DNA of 64,000 nucleotides from BOG-1184 sp964651515 (lineage in GTDB: Bacteria > Fibrobacterota > Chitinivibrionia > Chitinivibrionales > Chitinispirillaceae), in NCBI GenBank assembly GCA_964651515.1, contig CAZYYB010000002.1, positions 40,522 through 104,521 of the forward strand. The letters are read 5' to 3'. Made by a program: the position numbers and the translations under genes. The notes below the pieces were generated by a model. The model worked only from the letters and a program-made list of their open reading frames with translations, was not told the origin of the DNA and ran no database searches. The first letter of the stretch is position 1; each line of letters begins with the position of its first letter. This document shows positions 1-8,329 of this stretch, one piece after another.

Positions 1-297
1 AAGCTGCTGCTGGCGGTGCAGCAGGTCGGCTATTTCACCTCCCGCTCCCTGGGCGATATCGAGTGCGGCGGACGCGTCGGAAATGTTCTGGGATGCCTGT
101 TTGAACCCCCGAACCTGCGACGTAAGCTGTTCGGCAATACCGGCTCCGGCGGCATCGTCGCTCGCAGCATTTATTCGCCTGGCGGTTGCGAGCTGGTCGA
201 GAACCTTCCCAAGTTGCTTGTTGGTCTTATTGAGGGCGGTTTCGCTTGTTTTTGACCCGGCAATAAATGAAAGACCGCCCGTACCCTGGACGTCCAT
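1..297 (-). CDS. Flagellin, N-terminal part (cut by window edge)
   Basis: Read on the minus strand from ATG at 297, 99 codons stay open to the window edge. The product has the conserved flagellin N-terminal helix: residues about 43-80 contain ARRINAASDDAAGAGIAEQL followed by SQVRGFKQASQNISDAS and a LDIAQGAGGEI stretch. These match the D0/D1 region of flagellin (family consensus roughly INSAADDAAGLAIAE, then QxRGLNQASRN). Flagellin polymerises into the flagellar filament after export by the flagellar type III system. The start is supported by AGGGAGGT 5 bases upstream and by a sigma-28 promoter about 45 bases further up. Residues 1-15 are unlike the usual short flagellin start (MxINxN), so this may be a divergent flagellin. 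The C-terminal half is outside the window. The neighbouring glycosyltransferase genes may glycosylate it (inference). Confidence 0.88.
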   Translation of the reverse strand, partial: MDVQGTGGLSFIAGSKTSETALNKTNKQLGKVLDQLATARRINAASDDAAGAGIAEQLTSQVRGFKQASQNISDASAALDIAQGAGGEIADLLHRQQQL

Positions 298-341
298 GGT
301 GCACCTCCCTGATTAAAATATCCATAGCTTCCCCACTTTTA

Positions 342-368
342 TAATCGGCATTTTTGAATAAAACTTTA
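342..368 (-). promoter_or_regulatory. Sigma-28 (FliA) type promoter of the flagellin gene
   Basis: On the minus strand TAAAGTTT (368-361) is followed after exactly 11 bases by GCCGATTA (349-342). The FliA consensus is TAAAGTTT-N11-GCCGATAA, so only the second-last base differs. It lies 44 bases upstream of the flagellin start codon, which implies late-class flagellar regulation of that gene. Confidence 0.88.
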
Positions 369-527
369 GCACTTTTTTTCGAAGAGAACGGCGAAATCGG
401 GTTAATTCATTGATATTATTAATAATTATACCATAAAAAAAGATCGGGGGGAAGGGGGAAACCGGGCGAAGATACGAAGAACAACCGTGCACCGGGCGAA
501 GGATTTCCAATCGGGGATACCGGATAG

Positions 528-558
528 GCCCCCTCCCGAAATGAAGAGGGGGCTTTTT
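528..558 (+). terminator. Rho-independent terminator-like hairpin
   Basis: GCCCCCTC (528-535) pairs with GAGGGGGC (546-553) across a 10-base loop, followed by five T on the plus strand. It sits between the 3' end of the tailspike-like gene (stop at 587, minus strand) and the flagellin promoter. The T-run is on the plus strand, although no plus-strand gene is visible here. It may still separate the island's transcript from flagellin, or end an unseen plus-strand RNA. Confidence 0.55.
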
Positions 559-586
559 CATCTACTTTCCAGGTTTCCCGATGCCG

Positions 587-3217
587 TCAGGAAACGATCC
601 TTAAAACGTTCCCATTGGCGGTATCTACCCAGATGTCTCCCTGGGTAAGACCGGAGGATGAAGACGGCAGGCCATTGACGGAAAGCCTGCTGCCCGGGGT
701 CGTATTGCCTATCCCCACGTTGCCACTGCTCGTGATCACCAGCGCTTCGAGCTGTTCCCCCCCGGCATTAAAAACCTGAAGGTGGATGTGTCCGCCGTCC
801 AAAGTGTCCTGGTCGGGAAAAACCTCGATCTGACCGGTTCTCCCCCAACTCTCCAGAACGGAATCCGGCCGCTGCCAGAAAATGCGGCCCGATGAACCCG
901 GCTCGCTTTGAAGGATCAAATTAACCGACGGATCATCCGACCCTGCCGCAAGAAAGGTATTGCCGAACAGGGATGTCGCGACATGGGTGATGTCCCCCTG
1001 ACCTACCGTGGGCGTCAGCGAATTCACGTTCAGCCCCAGCTGGACATTCGGGCTCGTGGTATCCACCGTCAAAACCGCATCCTGGGCACAGGTATCCTGC
1101 ACGACCTGGAATGCCGTCGTGCTGCCGCCGGGCGCGTTGACCTTCGCCGACCCGTAGACGTCGAGGGTCACCTCCGGCGAGTCGGTCCCGACGCCGATCT
1201 GCCCATAAACAAGCAGGCCGTTCTCCGGCGCCGGCATATCGGAAGCCCCGAAACCGATCGAGGCGCCTCCGGCAACCGAGAGACTATTCGAGGGCGACGT
1301 GTTGCCGATCCCCAGATTCCCGGTATAGCCGTCAAGCGTCATCAGTTCCAGGTTTTCGACCGGGGTGCCGCTTTCATTCGCGTAATTCTTCCATCGGAAG
1401 GAGTTGCCGTCCCCGTAACAGGTCCCGAATATGAGCCCGTTGGCGAATTTGCCCGTCACCCGCTGGAACTGGTCCCCGAAGTAGATACTGGCCTCGGAAT
1501 CCACCCCGTAATCGCCACCCCATTTTTTTGCATTAACATTATGGGAGAGCAGTCCGATCGGCAGACCGGCGGTATTGCCCCATCCCTGCACGGCAGCGTC
1601 CCAGGTAGAATTGAACACCTGGTTGCCGATAAAGATATTTCCCCTGGCAGGATCGTCGGCGCCGTTAAGGTACAGGATACCGTTATAGGTGCTGTCGGAG
1701 GCGAGAACCGCCAGCAGGTTTCCGGAAACACAGGACCCTCCCGCACCGAACACCACCGTGTTGCTGAAACCTTCGGAGTAGGCGCCGCTCACCGCGTTGC
1801 CGCCGCCGCCAAGGGTGTTCAGCAGCATGAATGCCATGGATGGACGCAGCGTCTGGTCATGAGTGCAGTGCTGTTCGTTGTTGCCTCCGGTGATCGAATT
1901 CCCGGAACCGTCCATATAGGTTCCAATCATCGGAAGGTAGGCGATTCCGGCGGAGGTAACTCCTTCAAGCTGGCTTGCCGATGAAAAATGCACCTGGAAT
2001 GCCTGGTCGTTGATGACATTGATCCGGCAGTACGTGCCGTCAAAATCCGTCGACCCATTCGAACATCCGCTGATGACCGCCGTATCGCCGTTCTTGAATC
2101 CGTGGTCGGCCAGGGTGACGAATTCGACCAGGTTGTTTTCCAGATCGTGCGTGGCGGTTGCAATATTCCAGCCCGGCGCGTAAGCTTCATAACTTTCCTG
2201 AAGCGATGCAATGCCGGCCTGGGACAGTGACTCCGGATTATTGGTCGCCAGGGTGAACGTGGTGCCGAGCGGATCGGCGGTTTCTACCGTGAAAAGGCCG
2301 TTGAATCCGGCGGGAAGGCATCCTGCGATGTAAACAGAATCGCCCTCGGCGAAACCATGCGGACTATCGGTAGTATACACTCCCGAACTTGGATCATACG
2401 ATTGGATTGCGACGGTATCGACGTTCGAACCGTAATAGCACCCATAAAGCCAGGTACCCTGGGAAGCGTCGTTATCCGTTGCTCCGGGATCTCCCCAGGG
2501 ATCGTCGTCGGAGGACCAGGAAATATCGAATCCCTTGTTGCACGAAAGAATCCGGCAGTTGCTTACATAGTTGTTCCAGCCCCGGACCCTGATGCCGACC
2601 CGGCAGTGCCAGACCTCGACCTGCTCCATCGTGCAGCCGTTTGCGGTAAGGTAGATACCCGTCTTGCCGTCGTACCAGGGACACTGGGCATTGCTGCCGA
2701 TTATCGCAAATCCCCTGAGGGTGATGGCAACGGGGATATCCTGGTTGGAAGTGGGCTCGCAGGGATTATAAACATAGGTACTGGTGATGCCGGCGGAATT
2801 TTCCATCTGGGCGCTGGACATATCGATCATCGTTCGCGCGCTGCCGGCACCGGCCAGAATCACATAGGTGCCGACAACGAGCGACGACGTGATTACATAG
2901 GTACCGGCCGGCAGGAATACCGTTCCGCCGCCGAGATCCGCCGCCGCGTCGAGCGCGCTCTGGATGGCCGCGGTATCGTCGGTCACGCCATCTCCCTTTG
3001 CATTATACGCCCGGACATCGAACCAGGGGTCCTGGGTAATGAACTTGCCGTTGAGCTTGACGCTGCCGTTCACATCCAGTTCCACTTCGGGATCCGCCGT
3101 GTTGATCCCGACCACTCCGGTTGCTCCCGGGTCCAACGGCTGTACTGAATCGGTGTAAAGACTTCCCATAAATTCCTCCATGTGAAGATTGTTGGATAGG
3201 TCTGGTGCACTATTCAT
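587..3217 (-). CDS. Pectate-lyase-fold tailspike/fibre-like surface protein
   Basis: This 876-residue protein has a pectate_lyase_3-type start of a right-handed beta-helix near residues 85-130 (motif AKGDGVTDDTAAIQSAL, then GGTVFLPAGTY). Two FCCH-like inserts follow (SPHGFAEGDSVYIAGC and LADHGFKNGDTAVISGC), a module common in phage fibres. Three or four short repeats of the type VGINTADPEVELDVNGSVKL lie near the N-terminus, the middle and the C-terminus; such repeats resemble those ahead of fibre tip domains. No signal peptide is visible. Polysaccharide binding or cleavage at a surface or on a tail-like filament is inferred; no catalytic residues were assigned. A second start at 3169 (MGSLYTD) has a better GGAGGAATTT ribosome site. 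The 502-residue protein at 9758-11236 is a paralogue with the same architecture. Confidence 0.7.
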   Translation of the reverse strand: MNSAPDLSNNLHMEEFMGSLYTDSVQPLDPGATGVVGINTADPEVELDVNGSVKLNGKFITQDPWFDVRAYNAKGDGVTDDTAAIQSALDAAADLGGGTVFLPAGTYVITSSLVVGTYVILAGAGSARTMIDMSSAQMENSAGITSTYVYNPCEPTSNQDIPVAITLRGFAIIGSNAQCPWYDGKTGIYLTANGCTMEQVEVWHCRVGIRVRGWNNYVSNCRILSCNKGFDISWSSDDDPWGDPGATDNDASQGTWLYGCYYGSNVDTVAIQSYDPSSGVYTTDSPHGFAEGDSVYIAGCLPAGFNGLFTVETADPLGTTFTLATNNPESLSQAGIASLQESYEAYAPGWNIATATHDLENNLVEFVTLADHGFKNGDTAVISGCSNGSTDFDGTYCRINVINDQAFQVHFSSASQLEGVTSAGIAYLPMIGTYMDGSGNSITGGNNEQHCTHDQTLRPSMAFMLLNTLGGGGNAVSGAYSEGFSNTVVFGAGGSCVSGNLLAVLASDSTYNGILYLNGADDPARGNIFIGNQVFNSTWDAAVQGWGNTAGLPIGLLSHNVNAKKWGGDYGVDSEASIYFGDQFQRVTGKFANGLIFGTCYGDGNSFRWKNYANESGTPVENLELMTLDGYTGNLGIGNTSPSNSLSVAGGASIGFGASDMPAPENGLLVYGQIGVGTDSPEVTLDVYGSAKVNAPGGSTTAFQVVQDTCAQDAVLTVDTTSPNVQLGLNVNSLTPTVGQGDITHVATSLFGNTFLAAGSDDPSVNLILQSEPGSSGRIFWQRPDSVLESWGRTGQIEVFPDQDTLDGGHIHLQVFNAGGEQLEALVITSSGNVGIGNTTPGSRLSVNGLPSSSSGLTQGDIWVDTANGNVLRIVS

Positions 3218-3231
3218 TGCAATGAACTCCT

Positions 3232-3495
3232 CTACCGCCGCTTCTGCTCCACGTAATCCTTCCGCAATGATTCCCCGGTTTCCTCCTCGGGCCGGGGAGT
3301 TCTTTTTCCCGAAACTTCCGTTTCCAGCTCCACGATCCTCTTCTTCATCATGCCGATGACGTTGACGAGGCTGTCGATCTGGTCGTTGTACCTCTTGAGC
3401 ACGCTTTCGAAGTGCTCTTTCGCCTGGTAGACACCGAGTTTTGCCCCTACCGCCTGCTGGCAGACATGGTCGGGGTTGACGGTGTTTTGCTGCAT
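3232..3495 (-). CDS. Small coiled-coil protein, unknown
   Basis: 87 residues. The centre (about 25-60) is a predicted coiled coil with heptad-like spacing (HFESVLKRYNDQIDSLVNV, then MMKKRIVELETEV), and the tail is highly charged. I recognise no family. The start is well supported by GAAAGGAGGAGGT directly before ATG. It lies 15 bases upstream of the tailspike-like gene and downstream of the glycosyltransferase fusion, so it is probably co-transcribed. A trimerisation, chaperone or assembly role for the tailspike-like protein is possible but only a guess from position. Confidence 0.55.
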   Translation of the reverse strand: MQQNTVNPDHVCQQAVGAKLGVYQAKEHFESVLKRYNDQIDSLVNVIGMMKKRIVELETEVSGKRTPRPEEETGESLRKDYVEQKRR

Positions 3496-3516
3496 ACCTC
3501 CTCCTTTCGTTAATGG

Positions 3517-5757
3517 TTACAGTTGCCGCGCGAACCGGTTCGACCGCACCGACGATCCGGAGCCGGCATCGCCGGGGGCTTTTCCAATCGATTCCGGGAT
3601 ATGCGGTCGTCGAAGCACCTGCTCGTCCATCGATCCGTCAAAAGTAGACGGCGTGAAGCCGTTCATATAACAGACAACCGGGAAACTCAACTGGTCGCGC
3701 CAGGTATATTTCAGGAGATGTTCCCACCACTGCTCGCATATCGCCTGCAGGTTTTCCGATCTTCTCCTGACCAGGCACCCGCACCAGTAGAGCCCATTAC
3801 CGGCGGGATAAAACCGCCGGTAATCCCGCTCCTGCTCCCTGTCGTTACCCGATCCATCGAACTTATGGTAGTGTCGGCAGGCGACGAACTCCTCATAAAC
3901 GCACGATCGCGAAGGGTGCCTGAATACGAGCAACTCGCGGTGCGCGAGGCCGTCGATGCAGAACCGGATAAAATCCGGGCTCCGCACGGTACAATTCCCG
4001 TCCAGGTATATCGTGATGTCGTACCCGTTTAATTCCTCGATTTTCCCGGGGAACAGTTTACACCACCTGTTGCGAAGCCGGGGACTCAAATCGTGTTCCG
4101 GAATATCCGGGACACCGGTGCGCCATTGCCGGTCACTTTTCCCGGAATTGTCCGTAAGGCAGATGAAGTCCGCGGGCAGCGATTGGGGGACGATGGGTTT
4201 CAGATCGTCGTAGCGGTTGAAAATCGCGGTATAAACGGCTATTTTCGGTGCCGTCCGGTCCGTTGACACTGCCGCATTTCCCCGGTGCGGATACGAAAAT
4301 ACCGGGGGAATGCATTTTGTTGCCGGCATCGATCGCTCCGTGCCGGTCGTTTCCGTAAGTCGCGAAAAAGACGACGGGGCATCGGCATGAAGGACCTTGA
4401 AGTCAGCCCATGATATAAGCCTGAGGGCGGAAGTGATCCCCTCGCGGTAGTCATCCCAGGAAATGGACAGGAGCTCCTCGTCCGGGGGAAGTTCGAAATT
4501 TATCTTTCCGTGTATAATTCCGCATCCGGTTCGTTCATCGTTTATCGTGACGATAGCGTCAAATTTTTTAACCAGCCACATGTGCGCCTTATAGACATCG
4601 CCGTACCATGGGGCGCCGTATTTTTCACCGCACGCCGGATCGTTTTTTCTGAGGGTCACTTCTTTATCCGGAGGCCGGCAATCGTGAAGCACGATATAGC
4701 CTTGCGGGCTGAGGTGCCGGCCGGCGTTGAAAACATCCCGGATCACCTGTTCGCAATGGTGTAACCCGTCGATAAAGATCACGTCGTACTGCTCTTCGGG
4801 CTGCATGATCCTGAAAGCATCGTCCGAGGGCATGGCATAGGTCGTCTTCGGCATGCCGCGAGGGTCGATGTCGCTTTTAAACGGGGCGCGGATTTTATTG
4901 AAGCACTCCCTCTTGAATGACCCGATTTCCAGGTATCGGCAGGAAGCAAATTGCGCCGCCAGATGATTAATGATCTCCCAGCGGGCCACCTCGGTTCCCG
5001 GCGTTGCCGCCGACTCCCGCGGTAAGGCCCGCGCACGGCCGCCGGGAGGCCGGCGCGGGGCGTCGCCCCGGATCGGGGTCCCGGAAATGCCCATGACGCG
5101 CTGCCGCCATGTCGCCCCGTATTTGTCCTTCATGACGCGCGCCATCTCCAGCGACGCTTCCCTGCTGTACGTCGGGAAGGTTGCGGTGGTTTTGATCGTC
5201 TGGTGTTCCAGATGGATAAAGGATGAACCGTCATCGACGAAGGTCTTCAATCCCCTTTGGGCGGCCCGGAAGCAGAAATCCGCATCCACCGCATACCCTT
5301 TGGTCATTCGTTCCTCAAATAATCCGATCCGGTCGAAGACCTCGGTTTTTATGGCCGGCGCGGTAAACTCCACGAACTTAACTTCCCGGAGACCGCCGCC
5401 CGTTTTTTTCATCTGCCTCCAGCAGGAGTTAAAGCTTGGCGACAGTATTTTTATGTCGGTGCGGTCCAGCAGCATCGTTACCCTCTCAATCGATTCCCGT
5501 TCTATCTGGATGTCCGAATTCATGAGCCACAAGGCTTCATAGGAACCCTTGAAATGTTCGATGGCGCAATTCCAGCCACGGGTAAAACCCGCGCTCGCCC
5601 CGTTAACCGGCTCGATTTTCCAGCATCGATTTGCGCCCCGATACGACCCTTCATCCGACGAGCCGTTGTCAATGACGATGGCTTCCGGGACGGTGTGCGC
5701 CAGTTTATCCGTCATCGCAGGCGTATTGTAATGAAGAATCAAAATGCCGACGTTCAT
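3517..5757 (-). CDS. Three-domain fusion: GT2 glycosyltransferase, SAM methyltransferase, DUF616
   Basis: 746 residues with three recognisable units. Residues 1-215 are a GT2-type GT-A domain (MNVGILILHYN, a VIDNGSSD nucleotide-binding motif, LMNSDIQ as the DXD-like site). Residues about 250-430 look like a class I methyltransferase of the Methyltransf_24 type (YLEIGSF, YDVIFIDGLHHCEQVIRDV, YIVLHDCRPP). Residues about 510-720 are a DUF616 domain (KIAVYTAIFNRYDDLKP, ITIYLDGNCTV, LLVFRHPSRSCVYEE), a glycosyltransferase-like family. A basic, proline-rich linker near 225-240 joins the first two. The protein may add and modify successive sugars of a surface glycan. The start has AAAGGAGCGACC before ATG. 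It is the second gene of the transcript starting near 6595. Confidence 0.8.
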   Translation of the reverse strand: MNVGILILHYNTPAMTDKLAHTVPEAIVIDNGSSDEGSYRGANRCWKIEPVNGASAGFTRGWNCAIEHFKGSYEALWLMNSDIQIERESIERVTMLLDRTDIKILSPSFNSCWRQMKKTGGGLREVKFVEFTAPAIKTEVFDRIGLFEERMTKGYAVDADFCFRAAQRGLKTFVDDGSSFIHLEHQTIKTTATFPTYSREASLEMARVMKDKYGATWRQRVMGISGTPIRGDAPRRPPGGRARALPRESAATPGTEVARWEIINHLAAQFASCRYLEIGSFKRECFNKIRAPFKSDIDPRGMPKTTYAMPSDDAFRIMQPEEQYDVIFIDGLHHCEQVIRDVFNAGRHLSPQGYIVLHDCRPPDKEVTLRKNDPACGEKYGAPWYGDVYKAHMWLVKKFDAIVTINDERTGCGIIHGKINFELPPDEELLSISWDDYREGITSALRLISWADFKVLHADAPSSFSRLTETTGTERSMPATKCIPPVFSYPHRGNAAVSTDRTAPKIAVYTAIFNRYDDLKPIVPQSLPADFICLTDNSGKSDRQWRTGVPDIPEHDLSPRLRNRWCKLFPGKIEELNGYDITIYLDGNCTVRSPDFIRFCIDGLAHRELLVFRHPSRSCVYEEFVACRHYHKFDGSGNDREQERDYRRFYPAGNGLYWCGCLVRRRSENLQAICEQWWEHLLKYTWRDQLSFPVVCYMNGFTPSTFDGSMDEQVLRRPHIPESIGKAPGDAGSGSSVRSNRFARQL

Positions 5758-5802
5758 GGTCGCTCCTTTAACAATAGGTTGATTGAAGCTCGCTACGCCT
5801 GT

Positions 5803-6522
5803 TCAGATATATTGATTTTTATGAACGATGCCCTTGGCATAAATGTCGCACGCCACGGGCGAATGGGTTTGCGTCCACGAATCGACCTTTTTCATATAGG
5901 CATCGTTCCCGATGAGACCGTCTTCCCTGCTTCCGGTGAAGGGGAAATTCGTTCTCCGTAAGTAATCGTCATGCACGATCCTTCCCAGTCCCTTCAGGTT
6001 TTTACTACCCCGATACCCCCGTGACTCGAGCTTTTTATAGAAATCCCCATCTTCCGTGCCCCATGCCGGCAATCCTTCGACATAGCCGTTCACCTCTTCC
6101 CACGCTTTTTTCGGCATGATGCAGTTACCGCCGCCCCATTTGAGGGATCGATCATGCGGGGTCACCGGTTCGCGTAAATAGAAGCGTTTTGTGTTCGACG
6201 TATCGATCACCTGTAAAAAGTCGCCGGTATCGGTGGTAAAATCGCAATCGATCGTTTGTATGAAATACCCGGAAGCGTAGCGGATACCGACATTCCTGGT
6301 TTTGCCGGAATCGAAATACCGCTGGTCGGGAACCTGCAGGACCGTTATCCGGTCATCGCCGGCGGCGTTTACCATCGGCAGGACATCGTCATGCATCCCC
6401 CAGTTTACAATGATGATCTGGTCGTACTCCTTTATCCTGCACCAGGAGGGCAGCGCTTCCCGAAGCTGCTCCGAGCGTTTCATTACCCTCGTTGTCAATG
6501 ACAGTGAAAATCCGTCGATCAT
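5803..6522 (-). CDS. GT-A glycosyltransferase-like protein
   Basis: 239 residues from the preferred start at 6522 (GGAGG 7 bases upstream; an open frame runs further up through the AT-rich promoter but is not credible). Features: SLTTRVMKRSEQLREALPSW near the N-terminus, the SGKTRNVGIRYASG motif followed by IDCDF as the DXD-like site, then WGGGNCIMPKKAWEEVNGY and WGTEDGDFYKKL. The latter resembles the C-terminal acceptor/base region (WGxED) of GT7-like galactosyltransferases. It probably transfers a sugar in the cytoplasm to a surface or flagellar acceptor. It is the first gene of the downstream half of the glycan island, transcribed from the promoter at 6602-6630. Substrate is unknown. Confidence 0.78.
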   Translation of the reverse strand: MIDGFSLSLTTRVMKRSEQLREALPSWCRIKEYDQIIIVNWGMHDDVLPMVNAAGDDRITVLQVPDQRYFDSGKTRNVGIRYASGYFIQTIDCDFTTDTGDFLQVIDTSNTKRFYLREPVTPHDRSLKWGGGNCIMPKKAWEEVNGYVEGLPAWGTEDGDFYKKLESRGYRGSKNLKGLGRIVHDDYLRRTNFPFTGSREDGLIGNDAYMKKVDSWTQTHSPVACDIYAKGIVHKNQYI

Positions 6523-6601
6523 GTGCAGCCTCCGCATTGTAAAGGTCGGTACTCCCCGGTGCCCGCGACGATCCCGCATACCGGGCGAACGGTATGCGGG
6601 T

Positions 6602-6630
6602 AATATAATGCTTAAAAATAGTATATGCAA
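6602..6630 (-). promoter_or_regulatory. Sigma-70-like promoter of downstream glycan operon
   Basis: On the minus strand TTGCAT (6630-6625), a 17-base spacer and TATATT (6607-6602) lie in a strongly AT-rich block 80 bases upstream of the start at 6522. The surrounding about 110 bases resemble the leader of the other half-operon at 11371-11398, with identical -35 and -10 hexamers. Confidence 0.55.
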
Positions 6631-6812
6631 GAAAAATATTAAATATTTAAGAAATAAAAAGTTTTTTGCCACTATTACTGTCGTTTTTTTGAGTTTTATT
6701 ATCTTTTAAGAGTACTTTTTTTGCTAACCGTCGGTTGGCCCGTCCCGTGAAACCCGCCGGGGGGACCGCCTGCACGGGAGCAATGAATCCGGCTCGCCAA
6801 ATTCCCGATTAT

Positions 6813-7115
6813 TTACGGGGTTGCCGTCGGTATCTGCCGCGCCCCGCCGTTTCCCGTGCACCAGTACACATTGCGGCGTCCGCCGGTGCAGAACATATCC
6901 GCAGCGCGCCGGGCATGATACCCGGCGATCGATTGCGGCGCAGGAAGAGGCGCCCCGCCGACGGCAATGGTCGGCGGAGCGTCGATAAGGGCTTGTGCAG
7001 GGGAGGTGACGTTGATCGAAATCCGCATGGCAGTCATTCCGACGCCATCGGATACCGGTAGTTGGTTAACCATAGTGTGAAGGACTCCTCTCCTCCGACC
7101 CCTCATGCGGGTCAC
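6813..7115 (-). CDS. Small unknown protein, translationally coupled to glf
   Basis: 100 codons. The GTG start overlaps the TGA stop of the UDP-galactopyranose mutase frame (GTGA at 7115-7112), a typical coupling arrangement. An in-frame ATG at 7073 is an alternative with GGAGGAGAGGAG some 12 bases upstream. The C-terminus has a Cys/Trp/Gly-rich stretch (FCTGGRRNVYWCTGNGGA). No family recognised and no signal peptide. It is the last gene of the upstream half-operon. It could be a fibre-tip or glycan-acceptor peptide, but nothing in the sequence proves this, and it may be non-coding. Confidence 0.4.
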   Translation of the reverse strand: MTRMRGRRRGVLHTMVNQLPVSDGVGMTAMRISINVTSPAQALIDAPPTIAVGGAPLPAPQSIAGYHARRAADMFCTGGRRNVYWCTGNGGARQIPTATP

Positions 7116-8309
7116 CGTCGGAATTTTATCGTTGAGACTTCCGTCGCGACCTTGACCTTCTCCTTTTCGGCGAGCTTCAGCGCGGCGGCAATCGTTTCGT
7201 CCATGTTGTAGTAACGGTAGTCTCCCAGCCTTCCCCCGAACAGGCAGTTGCCGTTCCTCATTTTTTTGTACTGCGCATACCGGGCTTTGTTTTCGGCCGT
7301 GGGCACCGGATAGCAGGGAAGGTCGTTTTTCCGGGCGCGATTCGGCTCCTCGTAACTGATCACGGTCACCTCGTTGCCATCCGCCGCCCTGCCGCGCCTC
7401 CTTTGGGTCGGTTCATGCGCGGGGGGCACCGTGCAGCCTTCGGGCCGGAAATGCTTATGCTCGATGATCCGGGTGTAGGGGACCTCTTCATCGGCATAAT
7501 TCATGACCGGACACCCCTGGAAATCGGGTTGCTGCATGGTGGTGTGCCTGAAATCAAGACCGACGTACTCGAGCTGCCCGCGACAATAGCCGAAATACTC
7601 ATCCACCTTGCCGGTATAGAGAACGGTGCGCGCACGGGCGTCCCACCAGGCCCGGTCGGCCAGATAATCGGTTGCCAGTTTTACCGGAATATTTTTCAGC
7701 AGGCTTTTAAACAGGCCGTCGGTATACCCGGCCGACGGCAACCCCTGCCAGGGATCACCGAAGTAATTGTCGTTAAAATCGTTGCGGAATGGAATCCGCT
7801 TGATTATTTCCGGGGGGAGGTCGCGGGGAGCGCGCTTCCACTGCTTGGCGGTGTAGCCCCGGATAAAAAGTTCATACAGTTCCGGCCCCACCGTCGCCAG
7901 GGCAAACTCTTCGAGGTTTGCGGGCGAGGCAATGGGAATACGCTCCCGTTCCAGGCGCCGCCGCGCCTGGGCCGGGGTGCCGGTGCCCCACAGTTGATAC
8001 AGTCGCAAGGTTGATCGGAAACGAAAATATCGTGCCCCCGGCGCATATCCGGGGGTGATACCGGAAATGGTAGAAGTCGGCCAAACCATTGACACAACGC
8101 CAGATCTCCCGATCCCCGGTATGAAACACATGCGGACCGTAACGGCAGCAGACGATCCCCTCCCGTGTTTCCGTATGGCAATTACCGCCGACATGGTCGC
8201 GCTTTTCGAGGACAAGGCATCGCCTGCCGAGCTTTTTCATCTCGTGCGCAAACACCGAGCCGAAAAGTCCGGCCCCCACAATCAGGTAATCGTACTCGAA
8301 CTGGTGCAT
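7112..8309 (-). pseudogene. glf: UDP-galactopyranose mutase, split by a frameshift
   Basis: The first frame, from ATG at 8309 (GGGAGGTTACC upstream), encodes the FAD-binding N-terminus: YDYLIVGAGLFGSVFAHEM, then VLEKRDHVGGNCHTE, YGPHVFHT and IFSFPINLAT. It then runs out of homology. From about 8003 homology continues in the next frame: LYQLWGTGTPAQARRRLERE, YTAKQW, the FRNDFNDNYF..GLPSAGYT region, VLYTGKVDEYF, YTRIIEHKHF and NCLFGGRLGDYRYYNMDE. Aligned to the family pattern SFPINLNTFHQF, two bases are missing (or one is extra) after the alanine codon at 8006-8004. UGM converts UDP-galactopyranose to UDP-galactofuranose. Either the gene is inactive, the shift is programmed, or it is an assembly error; both halves keep conserved residues, so damage is recent or artefactual. 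Confidence 0.85.
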
Positions 8310-8329
8310 GGTAACCTCCCGGCGCATCG

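Noticed and set aside
313..561. 82-codon minus-strand open frame
   Set aside because: It covers the sigma-28 promoter and the terminator hairpin and has no recognisable features; better explained as intergenic DNA.
908..1984. 358-codon plus-strand open frame opposite the tailspike-like gene
   Set aside because: Shadow frame; no motif, no ribosome site, and the minus strand shows clear beta-helix and fibre motifs.
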